From positions 175,781-239,780 of the forward strand of contig NZ_JARXVG010000012.1 in the NCBI RefSeq assembly GCF_029892485.1: a DNA stretch of 64,000 bases. The letters are read 5' to 3'. The notes beneath the pieces are model-generated. The model was not told the DNA's origin, ran no database searches, and saw only the letters and a program-made list of their open reading frames with translations. Every line of letters begins with the position of its first letter. The first letter of the stretch is position 1. The position numbers and the translations under genes are program-made. Shown here piece by piece: positions 1-7,581 of the stretch. Source of the DNA: Variovorax boronicumulans (GTDB taxonomy: Bacteria > Pseudomonadota > Gammaproteobacteria > Burkholderiales > Burkholderiaceae_C).

Positions 1-135
1 GAAGGCGGCTACAACCTCTTCGAGACCTGCAACACCTGGACAGGCAGGGGCCTGCGGCATGCGGGCGTCACCGCGAGCCGCTGGACGCCGTTCGACTTCA
101 ACGTGGTGTGGCACCTGCAACCCGCAACGCCCTGA
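1..135 (+). CDS. DUF2459 (TIGR02117) family protein, C-terminal fragment
   Basis: The window opens inside a gene read in frame 1 that ends at a TGA at 133-135. The last 44 residues are visible and contain FETCNTWTGRGLRHAG followed by a W-x-PF segment. This resembles the C-terminus of the DUF2459 proteins, where a conserved CNTW motif carries the likely active cysteine. The function of that family is not established; it was first noted near urease genes. The gene converges on pyrB with a 12-base gap. The family call rests on a short piece, so it is moderate. Confidence 0.55.
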   Translation, partial: EGGYNLFETCNTWTGRGLRHAGVTASRWTPFDFNVVWHLQPATP

Positions 136-147
136 AGCTTGCCGGCG

Positions 148-1428
148 TCAGTCCAGCCCGTCGAAATCCGCATCGTCGGGGCCGATGTGCGCGGGCGAGC
201 GCCAGCCCGCATCGCGCATCGAGCGCGCCACCTGGTGCTCCACGCCCATCAGCACCGCGAACAGCGCCATGCGCACCGGGATGCCGTTGTCGGTCTGCCG
301 GAAGATCGCCAGCCGCGGGTCGTGGTTGAGGTCGATGCTCAGGTCGTTCGCATCAGGGCGCCCATCGCGCGGCAGCGGATGCATGAGGATGGTGTCGGGC
401 TTGCAGAGCGCGTCCACCAGCGCCTTGCGGATCTGGAACTCGGGCGTGTAGCCCTCGATCTCCTCGCCCGCGAAGCGTTCCTTCTGGATGCGGGTGGCAT
501 AGACCACGTCCGCGCCGCGCAGGCCCTCTTCGAGCGACTGGGTCTGCTCGATCACATGGCCATTGCGCGCCACCAGGTCCAGCAGGTAGGCCGGCATCTC
601 CAGCGACGGCGGCGCGATCAGCGTGAACTTGAGCCCGCGGTAGAGCGACAGCAGCCGGATCAGCGAGTGCACCGTGCGGCCGTACTTCAGGTCGCCGACC
701 ATCGCCACATGCGTGCCATCGACCAGCTTGCCCATGCGCGAGAACTCGCGCTGGATGGTGTACAGGTCGAGGACGGCCTGGCTCGGATGCTCGCCCGGCC
801 CGTCGCCGGCATTGATGACCGGGATGTTGGTGGCCCGCGCGAACTCGGCCACCGAGCCCTGCTCCGGGTGGCGCACCACCAGCGCATCGACGTAGCCGCT
901 CATCACGCGGCTGGTGTCATAGATCGACTCGCCCTTGGCCATCGACGAGAAGGTGAACCCTGTGGTGTCGCACACCGTGCCGCCCAGCCGGCAGAAAGCC
1001 GCGCCGAAGCTCACGCGGGTGCGGGTGCTGGCCTCGAAGAAGAGGCTGCCGAGCACCGCGCCTTCGAGCACGCGTGTGACCTTCTGGCGCCGCGCGATGG
1101 GCTGCATGACGTCGGCGACCTGGAACAGGGCCTCGAGGCTGTCGCGATCGAACTGCGCGACCGACAGCAGGTGCGGCCGTCCTTCGGCCGCGATGCGCTG
1201 CCCGAGCGGGCGGTCGTCCGCGCCAGCGGTGGCCTGCGCCTCGCGCTGGAGGATTTCGGCGACGAACTTGCCCACCATTTCCGGCATGGCGCGCGACTCG
1301 CCGGAGTCGGCCGGCAGCAGCCAGGTGTCGAGTGCCCGGCGGCGGATGCCCAAGCGCTCGGAGAACGCGTCGCGGGTGAGATTGAGGCGGCGCATGGCGT
1401 CGCGCAGGATGTCTTGTTGTTGGCTCAT
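148..1428 (-). CDS. pyrB: Aspartate carbamoyltransferase with N-terminal HTH-like extension
   Basis: Transfers the carbamoyl group of carbamoyl phosphate to L-aspartate, the committed step of pyrimidine synthesis, in the cytoplasm. The 426-residue product carries the carbamoyl-phosphate loop STRTR at 134-138, HPSQ at 214-217, a GDLKYGRT segment near 245-252 and the aspartate loop HPLPR at 350-354, all of ATCase rather than OTCase type. The catalytic fold starts near residue 80, so about 75 extra residues precede it compared with the usual ~310-residue chain. Residues 5-37 (LNLTRDAFSERLGIRRRALD and neighbours) look like an XRE-type helix-turn-helix. No pyrR, pyrC or pyrI lies alongside. A nucleoside-permease-like gene is 87 bases upstream on the same strand. 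Enzyme identity is secure; the role of the extension is open. Confidence 0.9.
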   Translation of the reverse strand: MSQQQDILRDAMRRLNLTRDAFSERLGIRRRALDTWLLPADSGESRAMPEMVGKFVAEILQREAQATAGADDRPLGQRIAAEGRPHLLSVAQFDRDSLEALFQVADVMQPIARRQKVTRVLEGAVLGSLFFEASTRTRVSFGAAFCRLGGTVCDTTGFTFSSMAKGESIYDTSRVMSGYVDALVVRHPEQGSVAEFARATNIPVINAGDGPGEHPSQAVLDLYTIQREFSRMGKLVDGTHVAMVGDLKYGRTVHSLIRLLSLYRGLKFTLIAPPSLEMPAYLLDLVARNGHVIEQTQSLEEGLRGADVVYATRIQKERFAGEEIEGYTPEFQIRKALVDALCKPDTILMHPLPRDGRPDANDLSIDLNHDPRLAIFRQTDNGIPVRMALFAVLMGVEHQVARSMRDAGWRSPAHIGPDDADFDGLD

Positions 1429-1515
1429 GGGCCGAGAATATACGCTATGCGTTCAAATTTCCCTTTTGAATTTGCTCATTGCGTATATTTTTGCCTCGAA
1501 GACAGTCGGTCGCAG

Positions 1516-2571
1516 TCAGGGCTTCGGCACGCCGCCCTGCCACTGCGGCCAGTTCGCCACGATGTGATCGACCACGCGCGTGCCCACGAGCGCAATGTTC
1601 TCCACCGTCTCTGCAAAGCCGCCCGCCGTTTCGCCCGGTGCCGGGTCCAGGTGCTGCAGCGTGCTTTCCTTCGGGTTGCCCTGGTCGAAGTTGACCGCGC
1701 CGCGCAAGCTCATCACGCGGTCGGTGCCATGGGTGCGCTTGATTACCAGGGTGATGGCGGCGGCCTCCATCTCGGTGATGACGTAGTCGTCCGCGCCGTA
1801 GAGCTTCGCGATGTACTGCGCCTGCTTCGACATGCCCGGACCGTGGAAGAAGGTATCGCCGGTCATGTGGGTGCCCGTGCCGACGAAGGGCGCGCGGCGC
1901 GCCGCGGCGTCGGGGTAGCGCAGGCGGTACTTGCGGGCCGACTCCGAATCCTTCAGCGGCGTGTCGGCCGAGAGCTTCATGGCCCAGCCGACGAGATCAG
2001 GGTTGAGCTTGAAGCGGCGGTAGTCCTCATAGCCCTTGCGCGGCATGAAGGTCGGCTCGCCGGCCTTGTTCTCCTCGGGCGCCCAGCGGTGGCCGAGGTC
2101 GTAGTCCACGAGCCAGGTGGCCCAGCTCACTTCGCCGATGGTGCCGCGCGCGGGCGGCGTGCCGGCCACGCCCGAGATCACGTAGTAGGCCTGCGAGAAA
2201 TCGAACTGCGGGTTCAGCAGGATGGCCTGCATCGACGACGACGAATTCACCTTGCCCATGCCGAGCACCGCGCCGCACACGCCGTCGGCGTTGCAATACA
2301 CGGGTTGCAGCGCACCCGGCACGGCCATGGGCTTGGCGCCCTTCCAGTAACGCTCGTACCAGTGCTGGAACTCGCCGGCGCGGTCGCCGGTGTTCTGGCC
2401 GATCTCGAACATGGCGGCGACGAACACCTTGACCTTGATGGGCGCTACCGATGCAGTCGACGCATTCGGTAGCGGCGAAGTGGACGCACAGGCCGTGGCG
2501 AGCAGCGCCGCGGCGCACAACGCCGACCAGCGGGCGGCGGCACGGGACAGTAAAGACCGATGAGAAGACAT
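1516..2571 (-). CDS. Purine nucleoside permease (NUP) family lipoprotein
   Basis: A 351-residue product resembling the NUP family (PF06516), named after a fungal purine nucleoside permease and built on a nucleoside-phosphorylase-like fold. Recognisable stretches are VFVAAMFEIGQN near the N-terminus, then GVAGTPPARGTIGEVSWATW and DDYVITEMEAAA; the last resembles the phosphorylase EMEA loop. The ATG at 2571 is chosen because a basic, hydrophobic export signal follows it directly, with a possible lipobox ending at Cys28; an upstream in-frame ATG would overlap the divergent topoisomerase gene. In bacteria the protein more likely binds or processes nucleosides in the periplasm than forms a permease. 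Its position before pyrB suggests nucleotide metabolism. Confidence 0.75.
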   Translation of the reverse strand: MSSHRSLLSRAAARWSALCAAALLATACASTSPLPNASTASVAPIKVKVFVAAMFEIGQNTGDRAGEFQHWYERYWKGAKPMAVPGALQPVYCNADGVCGAVLGMGKVNSSSSMQAILLNPQFDFSQAYYVISGVAGTPPARGTIGEVSWATWLVDYDLGHRWAPEENKAGEPTFMPRKGYEDYRRFKLNPDLVGWAMKLSADTPLKDSESARKYRLRYPDAAARRAPFVGTGTHMTGDTFFHGPGMSKQAQYIAKLYGADDYVITEMEAAAITLVIKRTHGTDRVMSLRGAVNFDQGNPKESTLQHLDPAPGETAGGFAETVENIALVGTRVVDHIVANWPQWQGGVPKP

Positions 2572-2683
2572 GATTTCGTGCGGAGATAAGTGGAAGAGAG
2601 AAGGCGCCAACAGCTTGCGGCGTCCTACACCGCAAGATTCTCGGCGCTGGCACAAGCGTATGCATCTTCCAGACGCAAACCCC

Positions 2684-3958
2684 ATGCCGGCCTCCACCTC
2701 GCCCATCGCCAAGCCACCCGCCAAGGTGCCCTCGAAACCCACGCCCATCGCCAACGGCCTGGTCTATGTGAATCCCGACATGCCCGGCATCTCGCGCCTG
2801 AAGCACGGCGAGCGCTTCCGCTACCGCGACGCCAAGGGCCGCTGGCTGCGCGACGTGGACGAGCTCTCCCGCATCCGCATGCTCGCCATTCCGCCGGCCT
2901 ACACGCAGGTGTGGATCTGCCCGCTGCCCAACGGCCACCTGCAGGCCACCGGCATCGACGCGCGCGGGCGCAAGCAATACCGCTATCACTCCGACTGGCG
3001 TGTGATGAAGGATGAAACCAAGTTCGAGCGGATGGAGGCCTTCGCGCGCGCGCTGCCGCGCATTCGCGCCCGGGTGGCGCGCGACCTGGAACCGGAAAAG
3101 GGACAAAAGGTGCCCGGCCGCCGCCAGGTGCTGGCCGCGCTGGTGCGCCTGCTCGACACCACGCTGCTGCGCGTGGGCAACGAGGCGTACGCGAGCACCA
3201 ACGGCTCCTTCGGCCTCACCACCCTGCGCAACCGGCACGCGGCCGTGCAGGGCACCGCGCTGCGGCTGCACTTCAAGGGCAAGAGCGGCGTGATGCACGA
3301 AGCGAAGCTCGAGGACCCGCGCGTGGCGAAGGTGGTGCGCCAGTGCCAGCAGCTGCCGGGCCAGGCGCTCTTCCAGTACGCCGACGAAGAGGGCGAGCTG
3401 CGCGGCGTTTCGTCCACCGACGTCAACGACTACATCGCCGAAGCCGCCGGATCAGCCGACGACGCGCAGGCCGAACGCTTCACCGCCAAGGACTTCCGCA
3501 CCTGGCATGGCACCGTGCAGGCGCTGGAACTCACCCGGCTGGCCTGCGAGCCGGGCCGTACCGCTGTCGACGGGAGCCGCTACAGCGCCAAGGACATCCT
3601 CGCGGCCGTGGCCAGGCAGTTGGGCAACACGCCGGCTGTCTGCAAGAAGGCTTACGTGCACCCTGCGGTGCTGGCGCTGGGCAGCGCACTCGCGAACGAC
3701 GACGAAGACGCGGCCAGCGCACTGTTCGAGAAGATCGCAGGCCGCGGCACGGCCAAGCCCTCGCGCGGCTTGTACGCGGCCGAGCGGCGGCTGATCGCGT
3801 TCCTGCGGACGCACCGGCAGGCGCAGGCGCGCGAACGACGCGTCGCAGGGCGGCAGGCCAACCGGCAGGCCAACGCACCGCGCGCCGGCACGCGGCGTGG
3901 ATCTCAGCCGGTCGCGAGTGCGAAGCGCACGCTGTCGCCTTCCAGCGCCACGGCGTAG
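2684..3958 (+). CDS. DNA topoisomerase IB (poxvirus/bacterial type)
   Basis: Relaxes supercoils by nicking one strand through a 3'-phosphotyrosine. The product is about 424 residues, longer than the usual ~330-380 because of a basic Arg/Ala-rich tail. The N-terminal domain carries the typical sequence around PPAYTQVWICPLPNGHLQATG. The catalytic domain shows RVGNEAYA (first Arg), KDFRTWHGT (second Arg and nearby His) and KKAYVHP with the nucleophilic Tyr. The ATG at 2660 is also possible; neither start has a good Shine-Dalgarno sequence, and 2684 was preferred because the conserved sequence begins shortly after it. The 3' end overlaps the convergent gene by 55 bases, inside the low-complexity tail. 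Confidence 0.85.
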   Translation: MPASTSPIAKPPAKVPSKPTPIANGLVYVNPDMPGISRLKHGERFRYRDAKGRWLRDVDELSRIRMLAIPPAYTQVWICPLPNGHLQATGIDARGRKQYRYHSDWRVMKDETKFERMEAFARALPRIRARVARDLEPEKGQKVPGRRQVLAALVRLLDTTLLRVGNEAYASTNGSFGLTTLRNRHAAVQGTALRLHFKGKSGVMHEAKLEDPRVAKVVRQCQQLPGQALFQYADEEGELRGVSSTDVNDYIAEAAGSADDAQAERFTAKDFRTWHGTVQALELTRLACEPGRTAVDGSRYSAKDILAAVARQLGNTPAVCKKAYVHPAVLALGSALANDDEDAASALFEKIAGRGTAKPSRGLYAAERRLIAFLRTHRQAQARERRVAGRQANRQANAPRAGTRRGSQPVASAKRTLSPSSATA

Positions 3959-4581
3959 CCCATGTCTTCGGCCAGGTTCTGGAGCGCGACGGCATCGATC
4001 GCCAGCGCACGCGGCGCGCGGTGCGCATCCAGCACCGGGTTCACGCCTTCCGCTTCGCGCGGCAGGGCGACCAGGCGCAGCGCATCGGCGCCATCCGGCT
4101 CGATGCGGATCGTGCCGGCTTCGGCCCCGCCATCGTTCAGATAGCCCAGCGCACCCAGGAACAGGTAGCGCAGTGCCGCCGCCGCGGGCCAGCGGGGTTC
4201 TTCTTCCAGCGGATCGAGCGAGGCATCGACATCGAGCATCACGCCGTGCAGGTCGAAGGCCGCGCGCATCAGGCCCACGCATTGCGCGACGAGTGCGCTG
4301 CGGGTGATGCCGTCGTCGGCGGTGGCCAGTTCCCAGTCGCGCAGCGAGCGGATGGCTTCCACCAGCTCCGACACCTGGTTGTCGATGAGGGCCACCCGCT
4401 CTTCGCAGGCAGCGGGGTCGATGGGATTGGCTGCCACCTGGCGCTTGAGCATAAGGAGCGCCATGCGCACCACCGAAACGGGGGCCGCCATGTCGTGGCG
4501 CAAGGCGGGCAAGGCGCGCGTGAGGAGTTCATGGCGCACGCCGGCGGCGATCCAGCTGCGCGCTCCGGGCGATGACTTCAT
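3904..4581 (-). CDS. ChpT-like / degenerate sensor histidine kinase
   Basis: A 225-residue cytoplasmic protein without membrane segments. Residues 22-60 (LPALRHDMAAPVSVVR, then a helical stretch) resemble the H-box helix of a two-component kinase dimerisation domain, with His29 as the possible phospho-acceptor. The C-terminal half has the length of an ATPase domain but no clear N, G1 or G2 box. That combination is typical of histidine phosphotransferases such as ChpT. The start at 4581 is chosen because the upstream in-frame sequence is not protein-like. No response regulator is adjacent. The kinase-like fold is an inference from one motif; calling it hypothetical would also be defensible. 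Confidence 0.45.
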   Translation of the reverse strand: MKSSPGARSWIAAGVRHELLTRALPALRHDMAAPVSVVRMALLMLKRQVAANPIDPAACEERVALIDNQVSELVEAIRSLRDWELATADDGITRSALVAQCVGLMRAAFDLHGVMLDVDASLDPLEEEPRWPAAAALRYLFLGALGYLNDGGAEAGTIRIEPDGADALRLVALPREAEGVNPVLDAHRAPRALAIDAVALQNLAEDMGYAVALEGDSVRFALATG

Positions 4582-4738
4582 TGCGCTGCAACCCAGGTGG
4601 GGATGCAGCCCTTGTGGCAGGGGGCGGCAGAAGACACGATCACGGGGAAAATCCTGTAGCGAAGAACAAGGCAAGAAGTATCGTGCCCGCCTTCGCGCCC
4701 CGATGTAGGAGCCTGCCTACGGCCTCGCCCCCCGAGGC

Positions 4739-4918
4739 TCAGGGTTTTCCGAGGTAGGTGCGGATGTCCTTGACCTCCACGCCGGCGGCAGCGACGGCCG
4801 AGCGCAATTGCTGCTCGGTCACGCCCAGCGTCTGCGTCCAGTAGCGGACCTCGTGGGACTCGTTGACGTTGATGCGGGCTGCATCCTGCGGCCCGCGCTT
4901 GCTCAGATCATCGGCCAT
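4739..4918 (-). CDS. Small DUF3606 protein
   Basis: A 59-residue protein whose pattern of D-L-S-KRGPQD near the N-terminus, then RINVNESHEVRYWTQ and a terminal VRTYLGK-like end (here IRTYLGK), matches the DUF3606 family. In that family W-x3-LGV is followed by LxxAV in a helical segment. The function is unknown; members are common small soluble proteins in beta- and alphaproteobacteria. The start at the second ATG gives the usual family length. It stands alone, with its 5' end facing the acyl-CoA synthetase gene. Confidence 0.7.
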   Translation of the reverse strand: MADDLSKRGPQDAARINVNESHEVRYWTQTLGVTEQQLRSAVAAAGVEVKDIRTYLGKP

Positions 4919-5044
4919 GGTGTGGTTCCTGTGCTGTGGTGGTTTGTTGCGAACCACCACGATGCAGCGCCCGCTAGCGAGGGGCTGGAGGACGGCAGCG
5001 CACCTCCTTGCAGGATAAGTCCGAGGGCTCCCTCGAGGACTTCT

Positions 5045-6541
5045 TCAGGGCTGCCGGGCCCGCGCCTGCAGTTCCCGCTTGAGGAGCTTGCCGTTGACGG
5101 TGGTGGGCATGGCGTCGATCACCTCGATGCGGGCCGGCCGCTTATAGGGCGACAGGTGCTCGGCCAGATGCGCGCGCAGCGCGGCCTCGTCGAGCGAGGC
5201 GCCGGGCTTCATCTCGGCGAAGGCGACGATCTGCTCGTTGCCGTCGGCCTCCGGCACGCCGACCACGGCGCACAGGTGCACGCCGTCGAAGCGGCCGATC
5301 ACCGCCTCGATCTCGGCCGGGTACACGTTGAAGCCCGAACGGATGATCATTTCCTTCAGCCGCCCCACCACGAAGAGCGCACCGTCGTCGCCGAAGCGCC
5401 CGAGGTCGCCGGTGGCGTACCAGCCGCCGGGGCGCATCACCTGCGCAGTCGCGGCGGCATCGCGGAAGTAGCCGAGCATGAGGCCGGGCCCGCGCAGCCA
5501 GATCTCGCCCGTCTCACCCGCCGGCACGTCGCGGCCATCGCTGCCCACGATGCGCGCCTCGCCGCCCTCGACCGCATGGCCGGCCGCCGTGTCCGCACGC
5601 GGCGCTTCGACCCGCGTGAGGAACACCGAGCCCGCGTACTCCGACAGGCCGTAGCCATAGTGCAGCGGCTGGCCGAACAGGCGCTCGACGCGCTGCTTGA
5701 GCCCGAGGTCCAGCGGCGCGGAGCCGGTGTAGACGTAGCGCAGCTGCGGAAAGCGCGGCGCCACGCGCTCGGCCTCGATGTGCGCCAGCAGCCGCGCATA
5801 CATCGTGGGCGGCCCCAGCAGGTTCGACACCTGTTCGTTGGCGAGCGCGTCCAGCACATCGGCCGGCGAGAAACTGCCGCGCAGCACCAGCGATGCGCCG
5901 CCCGTGAGCGCGGCCATCAGCACCGTGCCGATGCCGAAGATGTGCGTCATCGGCAGGAAGGCGTAGACGCGATCGCGCCCGCCGAGCGAACGCACCGCTG
6001 CCGACACGCGCCCGAAATGCAGCAGCCCCCGGTGCGACACCATCACGCCCTTCGGCGTGCCCGAGGTGCCGGAAGTGAAGATGATCGCGGCCGTGTCGGC
6101 CAGCGCCGCGTCGGGCTCCGGCCGCGCTTCGGCACGTGCAGCGGCGTACATCACGCCCGGCAGCCGGCCAGGCGCTGCCGCCGCGCGCTCCGCATGCACC
6201 CGTGCGGCCGCCGACGAGCCGGCCGTGAAGCAACACAGCCGCGCATCCGCACGCTCGACGATGGCCGCGATCTCGCCCGGCGACATGCGCGCATTCACGC
6301 CGCACGACCACGCACCGACGCGGCTGCATGCCATCAGCAGCGCGATGTGGGGGGCGCAGTTCTCGGCGACGAGCACCACGCGGTCGGTCGGGCGCACGCC
6401 GGCGTCCAGCAGGTCTTGCGTGGCCGTGTCGGCCATCGCCTGCAGCGCCGCGTAGGTAGTGGTGCCGTCGGGTTCGAAAAGGAAGACCCTGTCCGGCGTG
6501 CGGATCGCGCGTTCTTCCAGCAGGCTGTGAATGCGGTGCAT
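5045..6541 (-). CDS. Acyl-CoA synthetase (AMP-dependent, class I adenylate-forming)
   Basis: Activates a carboxylic acid to its acyl-CoA through an acyl-adenylate. The 498-residue protein shows the P-loop TSGTSGTPKG at about 156-165, then the A5 region YGLSEYAGSVF, YATGDLGRFGDDG (A7), a GRLKEMIIRSG hinge (A8) and the catalytic lysine in TVNGK at 485. The substrate cannot be read from the sequence; length and motifs fit medium-chain or aromatic acid ligases. The start lies 3 bases after the Bug receptor stop, so it is the last gene of a three-gene minus-strand operon with an acyl-CoA dehydrogenase. It probably primes the substrate imported with help of that receptor. Confidence 0.88.
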   Translation of the reverse strand: MHRIHSLLEERAIRTPDRVFLFEPDGTTTYAALQAMADTATQDLLDAGVRPTDRVVLVAENCAPHIALLMACSRVGAWSCGVNARMSPGEIAAIVERADARLCCFTAGSSAAARVHAERAAAAPGRLPGVMYAAARAEARPEPDAALADTAAIIFTSGTSGTPKGVMVSHRGLLHFGRVSAAVRSLGGRDRVYAFLPMTHIFGIGTVLMAALTGGASLVLRGSFSPADVLDALANEQVSNLLGPPTMYARLLAHIEAERVAPRFPQLRYVYTGSAPLDLGLKQRVERLFGQPLHYGYGLSEYAGSVFLTRVEAPRADTAAGHAVEGGEARIVGSDGRDVPAGETGEIWLRGPGLMLGYFRDAAATAQVMRPGGWYATGDLGRFGDDGALFVVGRLKEMIIRSGFNVYPAEIEAVIGRFDGVHLCAVVGVPEADGNEQIVAFAEMKPGASLDEAALRAHLAEHLSPYKRPARIEVIDAMPTTVNGKLLKRELQARARQP

Positions 6542-6544
6542 CGG

Positions 6545-7537
6545 CTATTCCGCCTCGATGCCCTTGGACGCCGTCGCCCAGAGCTTGCGGTCGGACTGCC
6601 CCTTGGTCGCCAGCAGCTCGGCCCCGCCCGACCACACGTCGTAGCCCTGCTCGCGCAGGCGGCTCGCGATGTCCTCGCGCGCCAGCATCTTGTACGCCGC
6701 CGCATTGATGCGCGCGACCAGCGCCGGGTCCATGCGCGCCGGACCGTAGAGGCCGAACCAGCCGCCCACGTCGTAGTCGGCCACGCCCGATTCGATCATC
6801 GTCGGCACGTCGGGCAGCATGCGGTTGCGCTGCCGCGAGGTGACGGCCAGCGCGCGCAGGCGCCCCGACTGGATGAAGGGCCGCGAGGTCGCGATGATGT
6901 CGAACATCATCGGCACCGTGCCCGCCATCACGTCGGCAAGCGCGGGCGCGCTGCCCTTGTAGGGCACGTGCGTGAGCTGCACGCCGGTCACTTTCTCCAG
7001 CAGCGCGCCGCACAGGTGGTTGGAGGCGCCGATGCCCGCCGATCCGTAGAACAGCTTGCCCGGCTGCGCCTTCGCATAGGCCAGTAGCTCGGCGACGTTG
7101 CGCACCGGCAGGTCCTTGTTGACCACGAGGACGTTGGTGTAGTCCACCAGCGGTGCGATGGGCGTGAGATCCTTCATCGGGTCGAAGGGCATCTTGCGCT
7201 GCACGTTCGGGTTGATGGTGATGGTCGGGCTCGCGCCGAAGAAGAGCATGGCGCCGTCGGGCGCTGCCTTGGCGACGACATCGCCGCCGAGCGAGCCGCT
7301 CGCGCCGGGGCGGTTGTCCACGATCACCTGCGTGCCGAGCTCCTGGCCCAGCGCAGGCGCGAGCAGGCGCGCGGCGCCGTCGACCGGCCCGCCGGCGGAA
7401 TAACCGACGACGAGCTTGATGAGCGATGGCAGCGGCTGCTGCTGTTGCGCGAAGACGCGCGCGGGCAGCATGGACAGCAATGCGCTGCCCGCCAGCGCGG
7501 CCACGGCATGGCGCCGGGTGAGTTCTAGGGATTCCAT
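6545..7537 (-). CDS. Bug/TctC-family periplasmic solute-binding protein
   Basis: A 330-residue extracytoplasmic receptor of the tripartite tricarboxylate transporter family. It has a signal peptide over about the first 30 residues with a TRRHAVAALAGSAL core (RR, so Tat export is possible) and cleavage near VFA-Q. The mature start KLVVGYSAGGPVDGAAR and the DNRPGASGSLGGDVVAKA loop are hallmarks of the family, which binds carboxylates through two water molecules. No TctA or TctB membrane subunit is nearby, as is usual for the many orphan Bug proteins in Burkholderiales. It sits between acyl-CoA dehydrogenase and ligase genes, so its ligand is probably the substrate of that pathway or a related carboxylate. 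Confidence 0.9.
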   Translation of the reverse strand: MESLELTRRHAVAALAGSALLSMLPARVFAQQQQPLPSLIKLVVGYSAGGPVDGAARLLAPALGQELGTQVIVDNRPGASGSLGGDVVAKAAPDGAMLFFGASPTITINPNVQRKMPFDPMKDLTPIAPLVDYTNVLVVNKDLPVRNVAELLAYAKAQPGKLFYGSAGIGASNHLCGALLEKVTGVQLTHVPYKGSAPALADVMAGTVPMMFDIIATSRPFIQSGRLRALAVTSRQRNRMLPDVPTMIESGVADYDVGGWFGLYGPARMDPALVARINAAAYKMLAREDIASRLREQGYDVWSGGAELLATKGQSDRKLWATASKGIEAE

Positions 7538-7581
7538 GAGCGTTGTCTCCTGATGTGTATTTCTTTTGGCGCTCGCACCAT

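Noticed and set aside
4700..4740. GC hairpins after the DUF3606 gene as a terminator.
   Set aside because: GCCTCG-CCCC-CGAGGC can fold, but no T run follows on the minus strand and it touches the gene's stop.
4808..7087. A 759-codon plus-strand frame over the acyl-CoA synthetase and Bug receptor genes.
   Set aside because: Composition (His/Arg/Ala-rich, no motifs) is that of a shadow frame; two well-supported genes lie on the other strand.
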